From Strigamia acuminata (lineage: Eukaryota; Arthropoda; Chilopoda; Geophilomorpha; Linotaeniidae): a stretch of DNA of 64,000 nt. Both the position numbers and the translations under genes were made by a program. This document shows positions 23,161 to 35,689 of the stretch, piece by piece (the stretch's first letter is position 1; every line of letters begins with the position of its first letter). The DNA lies in NCBI GenBank assembly GCA_949358305.1, contig OX442315.1, positions 11,000,427 through 11,064,426 of the forward strand, in the 5' to 3' direction. The notes beneath the pieces are model-generated. The model saw nothing but the letters and a program-made list of their open reading frames with translations. It made no database searches and was not told the DNA's origin.

Positions 23161-23293
23161 AGTTCATGTGTCGTCATTCTTTACTATGATGAATGGTCAT
23201 GTGTTTTTCATTCACTATTTCTTTTATTGGTTTGTATTAATAGCATAATATGTAAAGTTATGTAAATTACATGCAATCAGGAAATAAATCCTA

Positions 23294-23732
23294 CCGTCTT
23301 CACCCGAATAGTGCAGTATGGTGTTGTATTCGAGTTTTTTAAAAAACCTCGAATTTGCAAACATGGTCAAAAAATTCGAATTTAACACCCTTGTGTGGTA
23401 TTCGAATACAACACAATGGTGTTATATTCGAATTCAGATTCGAATTCAGATTTTGTCCTAAAATAGTTAAAAATTACAAGAGCAATATTAATTTTAGAAG
23501 AAAAATCTTTATTTAATCATTTTACGCATCTTCCTCTTCGTTATCATTTAAATCAGCTTCCATATATTCTACAACATTGGATCTAAAAACGTTTTTCTAC
23601 GACATTCAATCGAAAAATTTAAGTTGCTACCTTTTGCTGAAATATAACACCATGGTGTTATATTCGAATACAACACAAGGGTTCTGTTGTATTCGAATAC
23701 AACACCATACTGCACTATTCGGGTGAAGACGG
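23294..23732. mobile_element. TA-flanked MITE with long terminal inverted repeats (copy 1)
   Basis: The ends are CCGTCTTCACCCGAATAG... and its exact complement, with inverted repeats continuing for about 40 bp. The element is flanked by TA on both sides (23292-23293 and 23733-23734), as expected for Tc1/mariner-type target duplication. Internally it repeats TATTCGAATACAACAC several times. It has no transposase, so it is non-autonomous. Confidence 0.85.
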
Positions 23733-23918
23733 TAGTCTTTTATGTTTGGAAGTTACACAGTGAGGTTGTTGTGTTTTGTGCTCTTAAAACACTTTAAGTT
23801 TTTGCAATACACAGTTAGACAAATACAGAGTTACAGACATATTTTGCAGGAACTAGATTCTCAACTTGACTATGAATACTAATTAGTATTCTGAATTCAT
23901 TCAACAAGGCCTATACAA

Positions 23919-24354
23919 TAGACTTTGACCGACACCGGTATCGGCATCGGCTATCGGCCGATATTTCGATATTTACCGATATCGGATCCGATATTTTTTT
24001 GCTTAGCCGATACCGATATTGCCACGTTTCTAAAACGATACGTTTTCGAAATGTCTTTGAAGCAGTATAAATTTCGAAGGTTTGGTTTTAATTTTGTTAT
24101 TTAATCACTACAACCCCGTCAATTGTTATGTCGCGTCAGCCTCGTAAAATAGTATTGTTTGGAATTATTTCACCGCATGTGAAATTGATAATTCCAAAGC
24201 AATTTGCAATTTTAATTTTTTTTTTTTTTTTTTTGAGGGGGGTGGTCGGCCATTTTAATTTTAATTTCGGCACAGGTATCGGTATTGGCCAATATTCGAT
24301 TGCCGATCATCGGCATCGACGATACTTCAAAATATCGATATCGGTCAAAGTCTA
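23919..24354. mobile_element. hAT-like MITE with 8-bp target duplication (copy 1)
   Basis: Terminal inverted repeats TAGACTTTGACCGA / TCGGTCAAAGTCTA are bounded by the 8-bp direct repeat CTATACAA (23911-23918 and 24355-24362). The interior is rich in CGATATCGG-type palindromes. Eight-bp duplications and TAG ends fit the hAT superfamily. It has no coding capacity. Confidence 0.88.
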
Positions 24355-24573
24355 CTATACAACATTGCATTAGGACTTTTATCAACGGTGCAACAATTGT
24401 TTCCATGCGAGAATTCTCCGTGCATTTCAGCAGGCTTTTATCCTTAAGGTTAGCGATACACACCAGTGCATTTCATACTACATTCTTTAACGGATTATAC
24501 TGTAACAGTGAGTCATTGCATATGAACATTTTATTTATTTTTGACTTTCTTTTCGAATTGAATTCACGCGTGT

Positions 24574-24866
24574 AAAAAATAATTTCTTACTTAAAAGTTT
24601 TGAGAAAAAAGGTCTGAAACATTAGTCTACTCAGCATTGTAACTCAGCTTTGTAACCTAAAACTATTGAGGCAACCAAGCTAATCCTTAATTAGGACACT
24701 TTATTCGGTCATACTTGTAAGTGGAAGAGAAGATAAACACGAAAGAAAAGAAATAATTTATTTTGGAAATACATTCCAACATGATAAGTTTTAGGTTACA
24801 AAGCAGAGTACACTGATGTTTCAGATCTTTTTTCTCAAAACTTTTCAGTAAGAAATAATTTTTTTA
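24574..24866. mobile_element. Foldback element / MITE (copy 1)
   Basis: Imperfect inverted repeats of about 90 bp. Left is AATTTCTTACTTAAAAG...TTTGTAACCTAAAACT; right is AGTTTTAGGTTACAAAG...CTTTTCAGTAAGAAATAAT. Copies lie at about 30452-30744 and 36345-36637. Confidence 0.8.
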
Positions 24867-25129
24867 AGAATAGTTCTAGACTAATTGGATGATCCTCTAC
24901 AACTTTCTCATTCACTTTTTCGCTCTATCTATTACGGTTCTCGAGTTACAATATGGATGACCTTGAATATGACCTCTCAGGTCAAATTCGATGTCATAAT
25001 TGGATTTCCCCCAAAAAACTACCCTTACAATTATTTTGCTAAATGAACAACTAAAACAGTTTGGGAATTATTTACTGTGAACCATACTTATTGTCCACCC
25101 TATATAACACATTTGCCTTTCCTTTTTTG

Positions 25130-25375
25130 CCAAATTTTAAAAAGTGTCAAAACGTGCTGAATACATGTAAAATGAGCTAAAAAGTCGATTCCTGTTGGCT
25201 GAATTTGCATATCTGACACCGTTGCAGAGATAAACAACTTTTACGGTTTAAAAAAATCACTTTTCTGCCTATATCTCTGCAACGGTGCCAGATATGCAAA
25301 TTGTGCACACGGGAATCGACTTTTTAGCTCATTTTACATGTATTCAGCATGTTTTTGGCACTTTTTAAAATTTGG
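25130..25375. mobile_element. Near-complete hairpin element (copy 1)
   Basis: Inverted arms of about 100 bp begin CCAAATTTTAAAAAGTG and contain ATGAGCTAAAAAGTCGATTC and ATATCTGACACCGTTGCAG. The arms are separated by about 40 bp. Copies lie at about 31008-31253 and 36901-37146. It is followed by minisatellite in reverse orientation. Confidence 0.85.
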
Positions 25376-25437
25376 AATAAAAGCAAAGGCGAATATAGAG
25401 AAATGGCCAAAAATTGAAAAAGTGTCAGATACGTGCA

Positions 25438-25513
25438 AACGACCTTCCAACGACCTTTCAATGACCTTCCAACAACCTTCCAACGCCCTTCCAATAACCT
25501 TGAAACTACCTTC
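25438..25513 (-). repeat. Inverted fragment of the minisatellite (copy 1)
   Basis: AACGACCTTTCAATGACC-type units are the reverse complement of AAGGTCGTTGG. Equivalents are at 31316-31391 and 37209-37284. Confidence 0.9.
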
Positions 25514-25517
25514 ACAC

Positions 25518-25878
25518 GAGAGAAACCATTCCTCTATCGTTTGGTCCTTAAAAGAAAAAAAATCCGTGGTCAGGTTGTTGAGATATTGGGGTGTGAAGTT
25601 GTGGCTACCAGATTTGGGATTTTGCAATGTTAGTTGCGTGATATTGAAACGGTCGCCACTCGAAAACTAAGAGGGCTGCAGTGTTGTCCTTTACAAAGTT
25701 TGTAGAGAAGACATTCCTCTATCGTTTGGTCCTTAAAAGGAAAACATCCGTGGTCAGGTCGTTGAGATATTGCGATGTGAAGTTGTGGCACCAGATTTGG
25801 AAATTTAGGACAAGTCTTTTTAGCGCCATATTGAAACGGTTGCCGCTTGAAAAACCAAGAGGGCTAGAGAATTGTAAA
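25518..25878 (+). repeat. Two-fold ~185-bp tandem duplication (copy 1)
   Basis: Two diverged units share CATTCCTCTATCGTTTGGTC, CCGTGGTCAGGT and TATTGAAACGGT. Equivalents are at about 31396-31756 and 37289-37649. Confidence 0.8.
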
Positions 25879-25949
25879 AATCATTAAAGTCCATGTAAAA
25901 AAAAAATTGAGATTTGTTCTATTTGTAGTTTGGGCGAATGTGAATGTGG

Positions 25950-26130
25950 TGCCAACTTCAGCCTGGTGGTGAACCTGCAGTTACGATTCCTTATCTATTC
26001 TAATGATGATGATAGCGAGGCTGACAGCGACGATGGCTAACGAGTTGTCTGGCTTGCCTGTCTGCATTAAATAGATTTTTTTTGTATTTCAAAATTAAAA
26101 GTTAATATGCCATGTCTGTGAATTTTTGGT
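25950..26130 (+). pseudogene. 3' remnant of LRR-family gene (copy 1)
   Basis: The acidic C-terminal end (NDDDSEADSDDG, stop at 26038-26040) is followed by TAACGAGTTGTC, TGTCTGCATTAAAT and AAAGTTAATATGCCATGTC. These match the 3' ends of the intact LRR genes at 45719 and 48984. The rest of that gene is missing. Equivalents are at about 31828-32008 and 37721-37901. Confidence 0.75.
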
Positions 26131-26532
26131 GAAAATTGACTTTGGAATCAGGGCTAATGAAGAAAGAAAATTTTGATTTTCTTCAATAGAGGGAGCCACT
26201 TTGTAATCTGTTCAAGGATGTTGCAGGTTTCTTTCACTAGATGGAAACCTGGAGCAGGAAGTTGACTTTTTTTCTCGCGAGGTTTTTTGTCCAAGCAAAA
26301 TGTCTGAGTATGGAGATATTTTATCAAATTTATTTTTGCTTGATATTCCGAGGTTTGTGTTAATGTTGCTGCACCAACTATTGTTGGAAATTTATTACTC
26401 CGTTATGGAATCTTGACTAAAGTTTACAAATTCTTTTGTAGCAATTAAGTTTCAGGTAAACACACAACAAGACCAAACCAAACCAATATTGCAATTTACA
26501 AAATTTCTAAAATTTCTTCAGCAGATTTAAAC

Positions 26533-26625
26533 ATGCAGAAATTAACGGACATGGCGACACAAAGCGTTGAAGCAATGGACGACGCTCAAATGAAAAACAC
26601 TTATTTCGAAAAATTACGTAAGTGA
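26533..26625 (+). pseudogene. 5' fragment of LRR-family gene (copy 1)
   Basis: ATG at 26533; begins MQKLTDMATQ, then deletes to AMDDAQMKN and YFEKLR before a stop at 26623-26625. The intact paralogs read MKKLQDMATQTIFDR...VMDDAQMEN...YFDKLRECH. Degenerate homology (ACACGGTCCGATTTAGCCTC) continues to about 26700. Confidence 0.8.
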
Positions 26626-26950
26626 TGTTCGGATTTGTGAATTTATTAATTATCATTATACACGGTCCGATTTAGCCTCCACTATTTGTGATGAAATGGT
26701 GACATGCTTTACAAAAAAGAAACCAACTGCACAGAGTTCTTTGGATATTCTATGTCTGTCAAATGCTGACACTAGATCTCAATTTAGGTAGCGAGTTCTA
26801 AAGTCCTGGTAGCAAATGTTGATTCAAAGTTGAAAATTTGATGTTTCTTGTAGATTCCAAGATGGCAGCCAGAGTAGAAAATAAAGCACACACACACAGT
26901 TTTGAGTCTAAAGTTGTACTAATGTTTTATTTCACTGAAGGGTCTTTTTA

Positions 26951-27453
26951 AATGGGGGGGGAAATGGGGGGGGAAATGGGGGGGAAATGGGGGGGGAAAT
27001 GGGGGGGAAATGGGGGGGGGAAATGGGGGGGGAAATGGGGAAGGAAATGGGGGGAAATGGGGGGAAAAATGGGGGGAAAAATGGGGGGGGAAATGGGGGG
27101 GGAAATGGGGGGGAAAATGGGGGGGGAAATGGGGGGGGAAATGGGGGGGGAAATGGGGGGGGAAATGGGGGGGGAAATGGGGGGGAAAATGGGGGGGGAA
27201 ATGGGGGGGGAAATGGGGGGGAATGGGGGGGGGAAATGGGGGGAGGGAAATGGGGGGGGGGAAATGGGGGGGGGAAATGGGGGGGGGAGAAATGGGGGGG
27301 GGGAAATGGGGGGGGAAATGGGGGGGGAATGGGGGGGGGAATGGGGGGGGGAATGGGGGGGGAAATGGGGGGGGGAATGGGGGGGGGAAATGGGGGGGGG
27401 AATGGGGGGGGGAAATGGGGGGGGGAAATGGGGGGGGGAAATGGGGGGGAAAT
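26951..27453 (+). repeat. G-tract array 3 (irregular)
   Basis: AAATG-run units of mixed 10-14 bp length, far less uniform than arrays 1 and 2. It starts after TTCACTGAAGGGTCTTTTTA and ends in the same G/AAAT/C hairpin and C-linker (27454-27493). Confidence 0.95.
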
Positions 27454-29170
27454 CCCCCCGGATTCTCCCCGGAATCTCCCCGGATGCTCCCCATTTGAAG
27501 GTCGTTTAAAGGTCGTTTGTAGGTCGTTGGAAGGTTGTTAAAAAGTCGTTGGAAGGTTGTTTGAAAGTTGTTAAAGGTCATTGAAAAGTTGTTAAAGGTC
27601 ATTGAAAAGTTGTTTAAAGGTTGTTTAAAGATAACTGGAAGGTCGTTAGAAGGTTGTTGGAAGGTCATTGAAAGGTTGTTGAAAGCTCGTTTAAAGGTCG
27701 TTTGAAAAATGTTTAAAGGTCGTTTGAAGGTTGTTTGAAGGTCGTTTGAAGGTCATTGAAAGGTTGTTTAAAGGTCATTTGAAGATTGTTGAAAAGTCGT
27801 TTAAAGGTCGTTTAAAGGTTACTGGAAGGTCGTTTAAAGGTTACTGGAAGGTCGTTGAAAGGTCATTGAAAGGTTGTTAGAAGGTCGTTGGAAGGTCGTT
27901 GGAAGGTCGTTGGAAAGTTGTTTTAAGGTTATTGGAAGGTCGTTGGAAGGTTGTTGGAAGGTTATTGAAAGGTCTTTGGAAGGTCGTTAAAAGGTCGTTG
28001 AAAAGTCGTTTAAAGGTCGTTGGAAAGTCGTTAAAAGGTTGTTTGAAGGTCGTTGAAAAGTCGTTTAAAGGTCATTTGAAGGGTGTTTGAAAGTCATTGG
28101 AAGGTTGTTGAAAAGTCGTTGAAAGGTTGTTAGAAGGTCGGTTAAAGGTCAATGAAAAGTCGTTGGAAGGTCGTTTAGAGGTCGTTTGAAAAATGTTTGA
28201 AGGTCATTTGAAAGTTGTTTGAAGATTGTTGAAAAGTTGTTTAAAGGTTATTGGAAGGTCGTTGGAAGGTTGTTAAAAGATTATTGAAAGGTCATTGGAA
28301 GGTCGTTTGAAGGTCGTTGAAAGGTCGTTTGAAAGTCATTTGAAGGGTATTTGAAAGTCGTTTAAAGGTCGTTGATTGATCGTTGGAAGGTCGATTTTCA
28401 GCTCATTTTACGTCTAATCAGCACGTTTATGACACTTAATTTTTGACCATTTCTCTAAACATTTTGTTATAATACGATGCAACGTTATGTATAGTAAACA
28501 CACATTGCAGGGCAAGAGTGTATATGTTTGTAGTAGGAGAATTCGGGGGAAATCCGGGGAGAATCCGGGGGAATCCGGGGGAATCCGGGGAGCATTTTGA
28601 ACATTTTGACTAAAATGACCAAAAAGACCAAAAAGACCAAAAAGATCATTCGGGAGCATTCGGGAAGCATTCGGGAAGCATTCGGGAAGCATTAGGCTAA
28701 CCTATGGAGGAATGGTACAAAATGTGCAAAATGTGTGGAAATGTGTGTTAAAATGTGTGTGTTCAATTCGTATGGCGGCGCCACATGTTTTTCACATTTG
28801 TATATAAGATTTGTCCTGTATAAGATATGTCGCATCAGCCTCGTAAAATAGTGTTGTTTGGAATTATTTCACCGCATGTGAATTTGATAATTCCAAAGCA
28901 ATTTGCAATTTTTTTTTTTTTTTATTTTAGGTGGTGGTCGGCCATTTTAATTTTAATATCGGCACAGGTATCGGTTTTGGCCGATATTCGATTGCCGATT
29001 ATCGTTATCGACGATACTTCAAAATATCGATATTGATAGTTCATGTGTCGTCATTCTTTACTATGATGAATGGTCATGTGTTTTTCATTCACTATTTCTT
29101 TTATTGGTTTGTATTAATAGCATAATATGTAAAGTTATGTAAATTACATGCAATCAGGAAATAAATCCTA

Positions 29171-29609
29171 CCGTCTTCACCCGAATAGTGCAGTATGGTG
29201 TTGTATTCGAGTTTTTTAAAAAACCTCGAATTTGCAAACATGGTCAAAAAATTCGAATTTAACACCCTTGTGTGGTATTCGAATACAACACAATGGTGTT
29301 ATATTCGAATTCAGATTCGAATTCAGATTTTGTCCTAAAATAGTTAAAAATTACAAGAGCAATATTAATTTTAGAAGAAAAATCTTTATTTAATCATTTT
29401 ACGCATCTTCCTCTTCGTTATCATTTAAATCAGCTTCCATATATTCTACAACATTGGATCTAAAAACGTTTTTCTACGACATTCAATCGAAAAATTTAAG
29501 TTGCTACCTTTTGCTGAAATATAACACCATGGTGTTATATTCGAATACAACACAAGGGTTCTGTTGTATTCGAATACAACACCATACTGCACTATTCGGG
29601 TGAAGACGG
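29171..29609. mobile_element. TA-flanked MITE (copy 2)
   Basis: Identical layout to 23294-23732, with CCGTCTTCACCC ends and flanking TA at 29169-29170. Confidence 0.85.
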
Positions 29610-29795
29610 TAGTCTTTTATGTTTGGAAGTTACACAGTGAGGTTGTTGTGTTTTGTGCTCTTAAAACACTTTAAGTTTTTGCAATACACAGTTAGACAAA
29701 TACAGAGTTACAGACATATTTTGCAGGAACTAGATTCTCAACTTGACTATGAATACTAATTAGTATTCTGAATTCATTCAACAAGGCCTATACAA

Positions 29796-30232
29796 TAGAC
29801 TTTGACCGACACCGGTATCGGCATCGGCTATCGGCCGATATTTCGATATTTACCGATATCGGATCCGATATTTTTTTGCTTAGCCGATATCGATATTGCC
29901 ACGTTTCTAAAACGATACGTTTTCGAAATGTCTTTGAAGCAGTATAAATTTCGAAGGTTTGGTTTTAATTTTGTTATTTAATCACTACAACCCCGTCAAT
30001 TGTTATGTCGCGTCAGCCTCGTAAAATAGTATTGTTTGGAATTATTTCACCGCATGTGAAATTGATAATTCCAAAGCAATTTGCAATTTTAATTTTTTTT
30101 TTTTTTTTTTTTGAGGGGGGTGGTCGGCCATTTTAATTTTAATTTCGGCACAGGTATCGGTATTGGCCAATATTCGATTGCCGATCATCGGCATCGACGA
30201 TACTTCAAAATATCGATATCGGTCAAAGTCTA
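29796..30232. mobile_element. hAT-like MITE (copy 2)
   Basis: TAGACTTTGACCGA ends and flanking CTATACAA on both sides. It is one T longer in the poly-T than copy 1. Confidence 0.87.
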
Positions 30233-32410
30233 CTATACAACATTGCATTAGGACTTTTATCAACGGTGCAACAATTGTTTCCATGCGAGAATTCTCCGTG
30301 CATTTCAGCAGGCTTTTATCCTTAAGGTTAGCGATACACACCAGTGCATTTCATACTACATTCTTTAACGGATTATACTGTAACAGTGAGTCATTGCATA
30401 TGAACATTTTATTTATTTTTGACTTTCTTTTCGAATTGAATTCACGCGTGTAAAAAATAATTTCTTACTTAAAAGTTTTGAGAAAAAAGGTCTGAAACAT
30501 TAGTCTACTCAGCATTGTAACTCAGCTTTGTAACCTAAAACTATTGAGGCAACCAAGCTAATCCTTAATTAGGACACTTTATTCGGTCATACTTGTAAGT
30601 GGAAGAGAAGATAAACACGAAAGAAAAGAAATAATTTATTTTGGAAATACATTCCAACATGATAAGTTTTAGGTTACAAAGCAGAGTACACTGATGTTTC
30701 AGATCTTTTTTCTCAAAACTTTTCAGTAAGAAATAATTTTTTTAAGAATAGTTCTAGACTAATTGGATGATCCTCTACAACTTTCTCATTCACTTTTTCG
30801 CTCTATCTATTACGGTTCTCGAGTTACAATATGGATGACCTTGAATATGACCTCTCAGGTCAAATTCGATGTCATAATTGGATTTCCCCCAAAAAACTAC
30901 CCTTACAATTATTTTGCTAAATGAACAACTAAAACAGTTTGGGAATTATTTACTGTGAACCATACTTATTGTCCACCCTGTATAACACATTTGCCTTTCC
31001 TTTTTTGCCAAATTTTAAAAAGTGTCAAAACGTGCTGAATACATGTAAAATGAGCTAAAAAGTCGATTCCTGTTGGCTGAATTTGCATATCTGACACCGT
31101 TGCAGAGATAAACAACTTTTACGGTTTAAAAAAATCACTTTTCTGCCTATATCTCTGCAACGGTGCCAGATATGCAAATTGTGCACACGGGAATCGACTT
31201 TTTAGCTCATTTTACATGTATTCAGCATGTTTTTGGCACTTTTTAAAATTTGGAATAAAAGCAAAGGCGAATATAGAGAAATGGCCAAAAATTGAAAAAG
31301 TGTCAGATACGTGCAAACGACCTTCCAACGACCTTTCAATGACCTTCCAACAACCTTCCAACGCCCTTCCAATAACCTTGAAACTACCTTCACACGAGAG
31401 AAACCATTCCTCTATCGTTTGGTCCTTAAAAGAAAAAAAATCCGTGGTCAGGTTGTTGAGATATTGGGGTGTGAAGTTGTGGCTACCAGATTTGGGATTT
31501 TGCAACGTTAGTTGCGTGATATTGAAACGGTCGCCACTCGAAAACTAAGAGGGCTGCAGTGTTGTCCTTTACAAAGTTTGTAGAGAAGACATTCCTCTAT
31601 CGTTTGGTCCTTAAAAGGAAAACATCCGTGGTCAGGTCGTTGAGATATTGCGATGTGAAGTTGTGGCACCAGATTTGGAAATTTAGGACAAGTCTTTTTA
31701 GCGCCATATTGAAACGGTTGCCGCTCGAAAAACCAAGAGGGCTAGAGAATTGTAAAAATCATTAAAGTCCATGTAAAAAAAAAATTGGGATTTGTTCTAT
31801 TTGTAGTTTGGGCGAATGTGAATGTGGTGCCAACTTCAGCCTGGTGGTGAACCTGCAGTTACGATTCCTTATCTATTCTAATGATGATGATAGCGAGGCT
31901 GACAGCGACGATGGCTAACGAGTTGTCTGGCTTGCCTGTCTGCATTAAATAGATTTTTTTTGTATTTCAAAATTAAAAGTTAATATGCCATGTCTGTGAA
32001 TTTTTGGTGAAAATTGACTTTGGAATCAGGGCTAATGAAGAAAGAAAATTTTGATTTTCTTCAATAGAGGGAGCCACTTTGTAATCTGTTCAAGGATGTT
32101 GCAGGTTTCTTTCACTAGATGGAAACCTGGAGCAGGAAGTTGACTTTTTTTCTCGCGAGGTTTTTTGTCCAAGCAAAATGTCTGAGTATGGAGATATTTT
32201 ATCAAATTTATTTTTGCTTGATATTCCGAGGTTTGTGTTAATGTTGCTGCACCAACTATTGTTGGAAATTTATTACTCCGTTATGGAATCTTGACTAAAG
32301 TTTACAAATTCTTTTGTAGCAATTAAGTTTCAGGTAAACACACAACAAGACCAAACCAAACCAATATTGCAATTTACAAAATTTCTAAAATTTCTTCAGC
32401 AGATTTAAAC

Positions 32411-32503
32411 ATGCAGAAATTAACGGACATGGCGACACAAAGCGTTGAAGCAATGGACGACGCTCAAATGAAAAACACTTATTTCGAAAAATTACGTAAG
32501 TGA
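32411..32503 (+). pseudogene. 5' fragment of LRR-family gene (copy 2)
   Basis: Same internally deleted reading as at 26533 (MQKLTDMATQ...YFEKLRK, stop), within copy 2 of the large repeat. Confidence 0.8.
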
Positions 32504-32828
32504 TGTTCGGATTTGTGAATTTATTAATTATCATTATACACGGTCCGATTTAGCCTCCACTATTTGTGATGAAATGGTGACATGCTTTACAAAAAAGAAA
32601 CCAACTGCACAGAGTTCTTTGGATATTCTATGTCTGTCAAATGCTGACACTAGATCTCAATTTAGGTAGCGAGTTCTAAAGTCCTGGTAGCAAATGTTGA
32701 TTCAAAGTTGAAAATTTGATGTTTCTTGTAGATTCCAAGATGGCAGCCAGAGTAGAAAATAAAGCACACACACACAGTTTTGAGTCTAAAGTTGTACTAA
32801 TGTTTTATTTCACTGAAGGGTCTTTTTA

Positions 32829-33347
32829 AATGGGGGGGAAAATGGGGGGGGAAATGGGGGGAAAATGGGGGGGGAAATGGGGGGGGAAATGGGGGGGGAA
32901 ATGGGGGGGGAAATGGGGGGGGAAATGGGGGGAAATGGGGGGAAAAATGGGGGGAAAAATGGGGGGGGAAATGGGGGGGGAAATGAGAGGGGAAATGGGG
33001 GGGAAATGGGGGGGAAATGGGGGGGGAAATGGGGGGGGAAATGGGGGGGGAAATGGGGGGGGAAATGGGGGGGGAAATGGGGGGGGGAAATGGGGGGGGA
33101 AATGGGGGGGGAATGGGGGGGAAATGGGGGGGGGAAATGGGGGGGGGGAAATGGGGGGGGGAAATGGGGGGGGGGGAAATGGGGAGGGGGGAAATGGGGG
33201 GGGGGAAATGGGGGGGGAAATGGGGGGGGAAATGAAGGGGGGAATGGGGGGGGGGAATGGGGGGGGAAATGGGGGGGGGAATGGGGGGGGGAAATGGGGG
33301 GGGGAAATGGGGGGGGGGAAATGGGGGGGGGGAAATGGGGGGGAAAT
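32829..33347 (+). repeat. G-tract array 4 (irregular)
   Basis: Mixed-length AAATG-run units at the same place in the repeat as array 3, but with a different internal pattern. The arrays therefore evolve faster than the rest of the 5.9-kb unit. Confidence 0.95.
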
Positions 33348-35064
33348 CCCCCCGGATTCTCCCCGGAATCTCCCCGGATGCTCCCCATTTGAAGGTCGTT
33401 TAAAGGTCGTTTGTAGGTCGTTGGAAGGTTGTTAAAAAGTCGTTGGAAGGTTGTTTGAAAGTTGTTAAAGGTCATTGAAAAGTTGTTAAAGGTCATTGAA
33501 AAGTTGTTTAAAGGTTGTTTAAAGATGACTGGAAGGTCGTTAGAAGGTTGTTGGAAGGTCATTGAAAGGTTGTTGAAAGCTCGTTTAAAGGTCGTTTGAA
33601 AAATGTTTAAAGGTCGTTTGAAGGTTGTTTGAAGGTCGTTTGAAGGTCATTGAAAGGTTGTTTAAAGGTCATTTGAAGATTGATGAAAAGTCGTTTAAAG
33701 GTCGTTTAAAGGTTACTGGAAGGTCGTTTAAAGGTTACTGGAAGGTCGTTGAAAGGTCATTGAAAGGTTGTTAGAAGGTCGTTGGAAGGTCGTTGGAAGG
33801 TCGTTGGAAAGTTGTTTTAAGGTTATTGGAAGGTCGTTGGAAGGTTGTTGGAAGGTTATTGAAAGGTCTTTGGAAGGTCGTTAAAAGGTCGTTGAAAAGT
33901 CGTTTAAAGGTCGTTGGAAAGTCGTTAAAAGGTTGTTTGAAGGTCGTTGAAAAGTCGTTTAAAGGTCATTTGAAGGGTGTTTGAAAGTCATTGGAAGGTT
34001 GTTGAAAAGTCGTTGAAAGGTTGTTAGAAGGTCGGTTAAAGATCGTTGAAAAGTCGTTGGAAGGTCGTTTAGAGGTCGTTTGAAAAATGTTTGAAGGTCG
34101 TTTGAAAGTTGTTTGAAGATTGTTGAAAAGTTGTTTAAAGGTTATTGGAAGGTCGTTGGAAGGTTGTTAAAAGATTATTGAAAGGTCATTGGAAGGTCGT
34201 TTGAAGGTCGTTGAAAGGTCGTTTGAAGGTCATTTGAAGGGTATTTGAAAGTCGTTTAAAGGTCGTTGATTGATCGTTGGAAGGTCGATTTTCAGCTCAT
34301 TTTACGTCTAATCAGCACGTTTATGACACTTAATTTTTGACCATTTCTCTAAACATTTTGTTATAATACGATGCAACGTTATGTATAGTAAACACACATT
34401 GCAGGGCAAGAGTGTATATGTTTGTAGTAGGAGAATCCGGGGGAAATCCGGGGAGAATCCGGGGGAATCCGGGGGAATCCGGGGAGCATTTTGAACATTT
34501 TGACTAAAATGACCAAAAAGACCAAAAAAACCAAAAAGACCATTCGGGAGCATTCGGGAAGCATTCGGGAAGCATTCGGGAAGCATTAGGCTAACCTATG
34601 GAGGAATGGTACAAAATGTGCAAAATGTGTGGAAATGTGTGTTAAAATGTGTGTGTTCAATTCGTATGGCGGCGCCACATGTTTTTCACATTTGTATATA
34701 AGATTTGTCCTGTATAAGATATGTCGCATCAGCCTCGTAAAATAGTGTTGTTTGGAATTATTTCACCGCATGTGAATTTGATAATTCCAAAGCAATTTGC
34801 AATTTTTTTTTTTTTTTATTTTAGGTGGTGGTCGGCCATTTTAATTTTAATATCGGCACAGGTATCGGTTTTGGCCGATATTCGATTGCCGATTATCGTT
34901 ATCGACGATACTTCAAAATATCGATATTGATAGTTCATGTGTCGTCATTCTTTACTATGATGAATGGTCATGTGTTTTTCATTCACTATTTCTTTTATTG
35001 GTTTGTATTAATAGCATAATATGTAAAGTTATGTAAATTACATGCAATCAGGAAATAAATCCTA

Positions 35065-35503
35065 CCGTCTTCACCCGAATAGTGCAGTATGGTGTTGTAT
35101 TCGAGTTTTTTAAAAAACCTCGAATTTGCAAACATGGTCAAAAAATTCGAATTTAACACCCTTGTGTGGTATTCGAATACAACACAATGGTGTTATATTC
35201 GAATTCAGATTCGAATTCAGATTTTGTCCTAAAATAGTTAAAAATTACAAGAGCAATATTAATTTTAGAAGAAAAATCTTTATTTAATCATTTTACGCAT
35301 CTTCCTCTTCGTTATCATTTAAATCAGCTTCCATATATTCTACAACATTGGATCTAAAAACGTTTTTCTACGACATTCAATCGAAAAATTTAAGTTGCTA
35401 CCTTTTGCTGAAATATAACACCATGGTGTTATATTCGAATACAACACAAGGGTTCTGTTGTATTCGAATACAACACCATACTGCACTATTCAGGTGAAGA
35501 CGG
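35065..35503. mobile_element. TA-flanked MITE (copy 3)
   Basis: As in copies 1 and 2, with one visible change in the right end (CTATTCAGGTG instead of CTATTCGGGTG). Confidence 0.85.
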
Positions 35504-35689
35504 TAGTCTTTTATGTTTGGAAGTTACACAGTGAGGTTGTTGTGTTTTGTGCTCTTAAAACACTTTAAGTTTTTGCAATACACAGTTAGACAAATACAGA
35601 GTTACAGACATATTTTGCAGGAACTAGATTCTCAACTTGACTATGAATACTAATTAGTATTCTGAATTCATTCAACAAGGCCTATACAA

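Larger units (their letters stand above)
21617..27493. repeat. Large tandem repeat unit, copy 1 (~5.88 kb)
   Basis: Copy 1 of a segment found three times in a row. The order is minisatellite, short GC microsatellites, partial MITE, TA-flanked MITE, hAT-like MITE, two foldbacks, inverted minisatellite, LRR-gene remnants, G-array 3 and C-linker. Offsets to copy 2 are a constant 5877-5878 bp. The copies differ by only scattered single bases and by G-array layout, so the duplication is recent or the copies are homogenised. Confidence 0.96.
27494..33387. repeat. Large tandem repeat unit, copy 2 (~5.89 kb)
   Basis: Same order of parts as copy 1, with only scattered substitutions (for example ATCCGGG to ATTCGGG at 28550). 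Minisatellite 27494-28390, microsatellites 28517-28697, G-array 4 at 32829-33347, C-linker 33348-33387. Confidence 0.96.
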
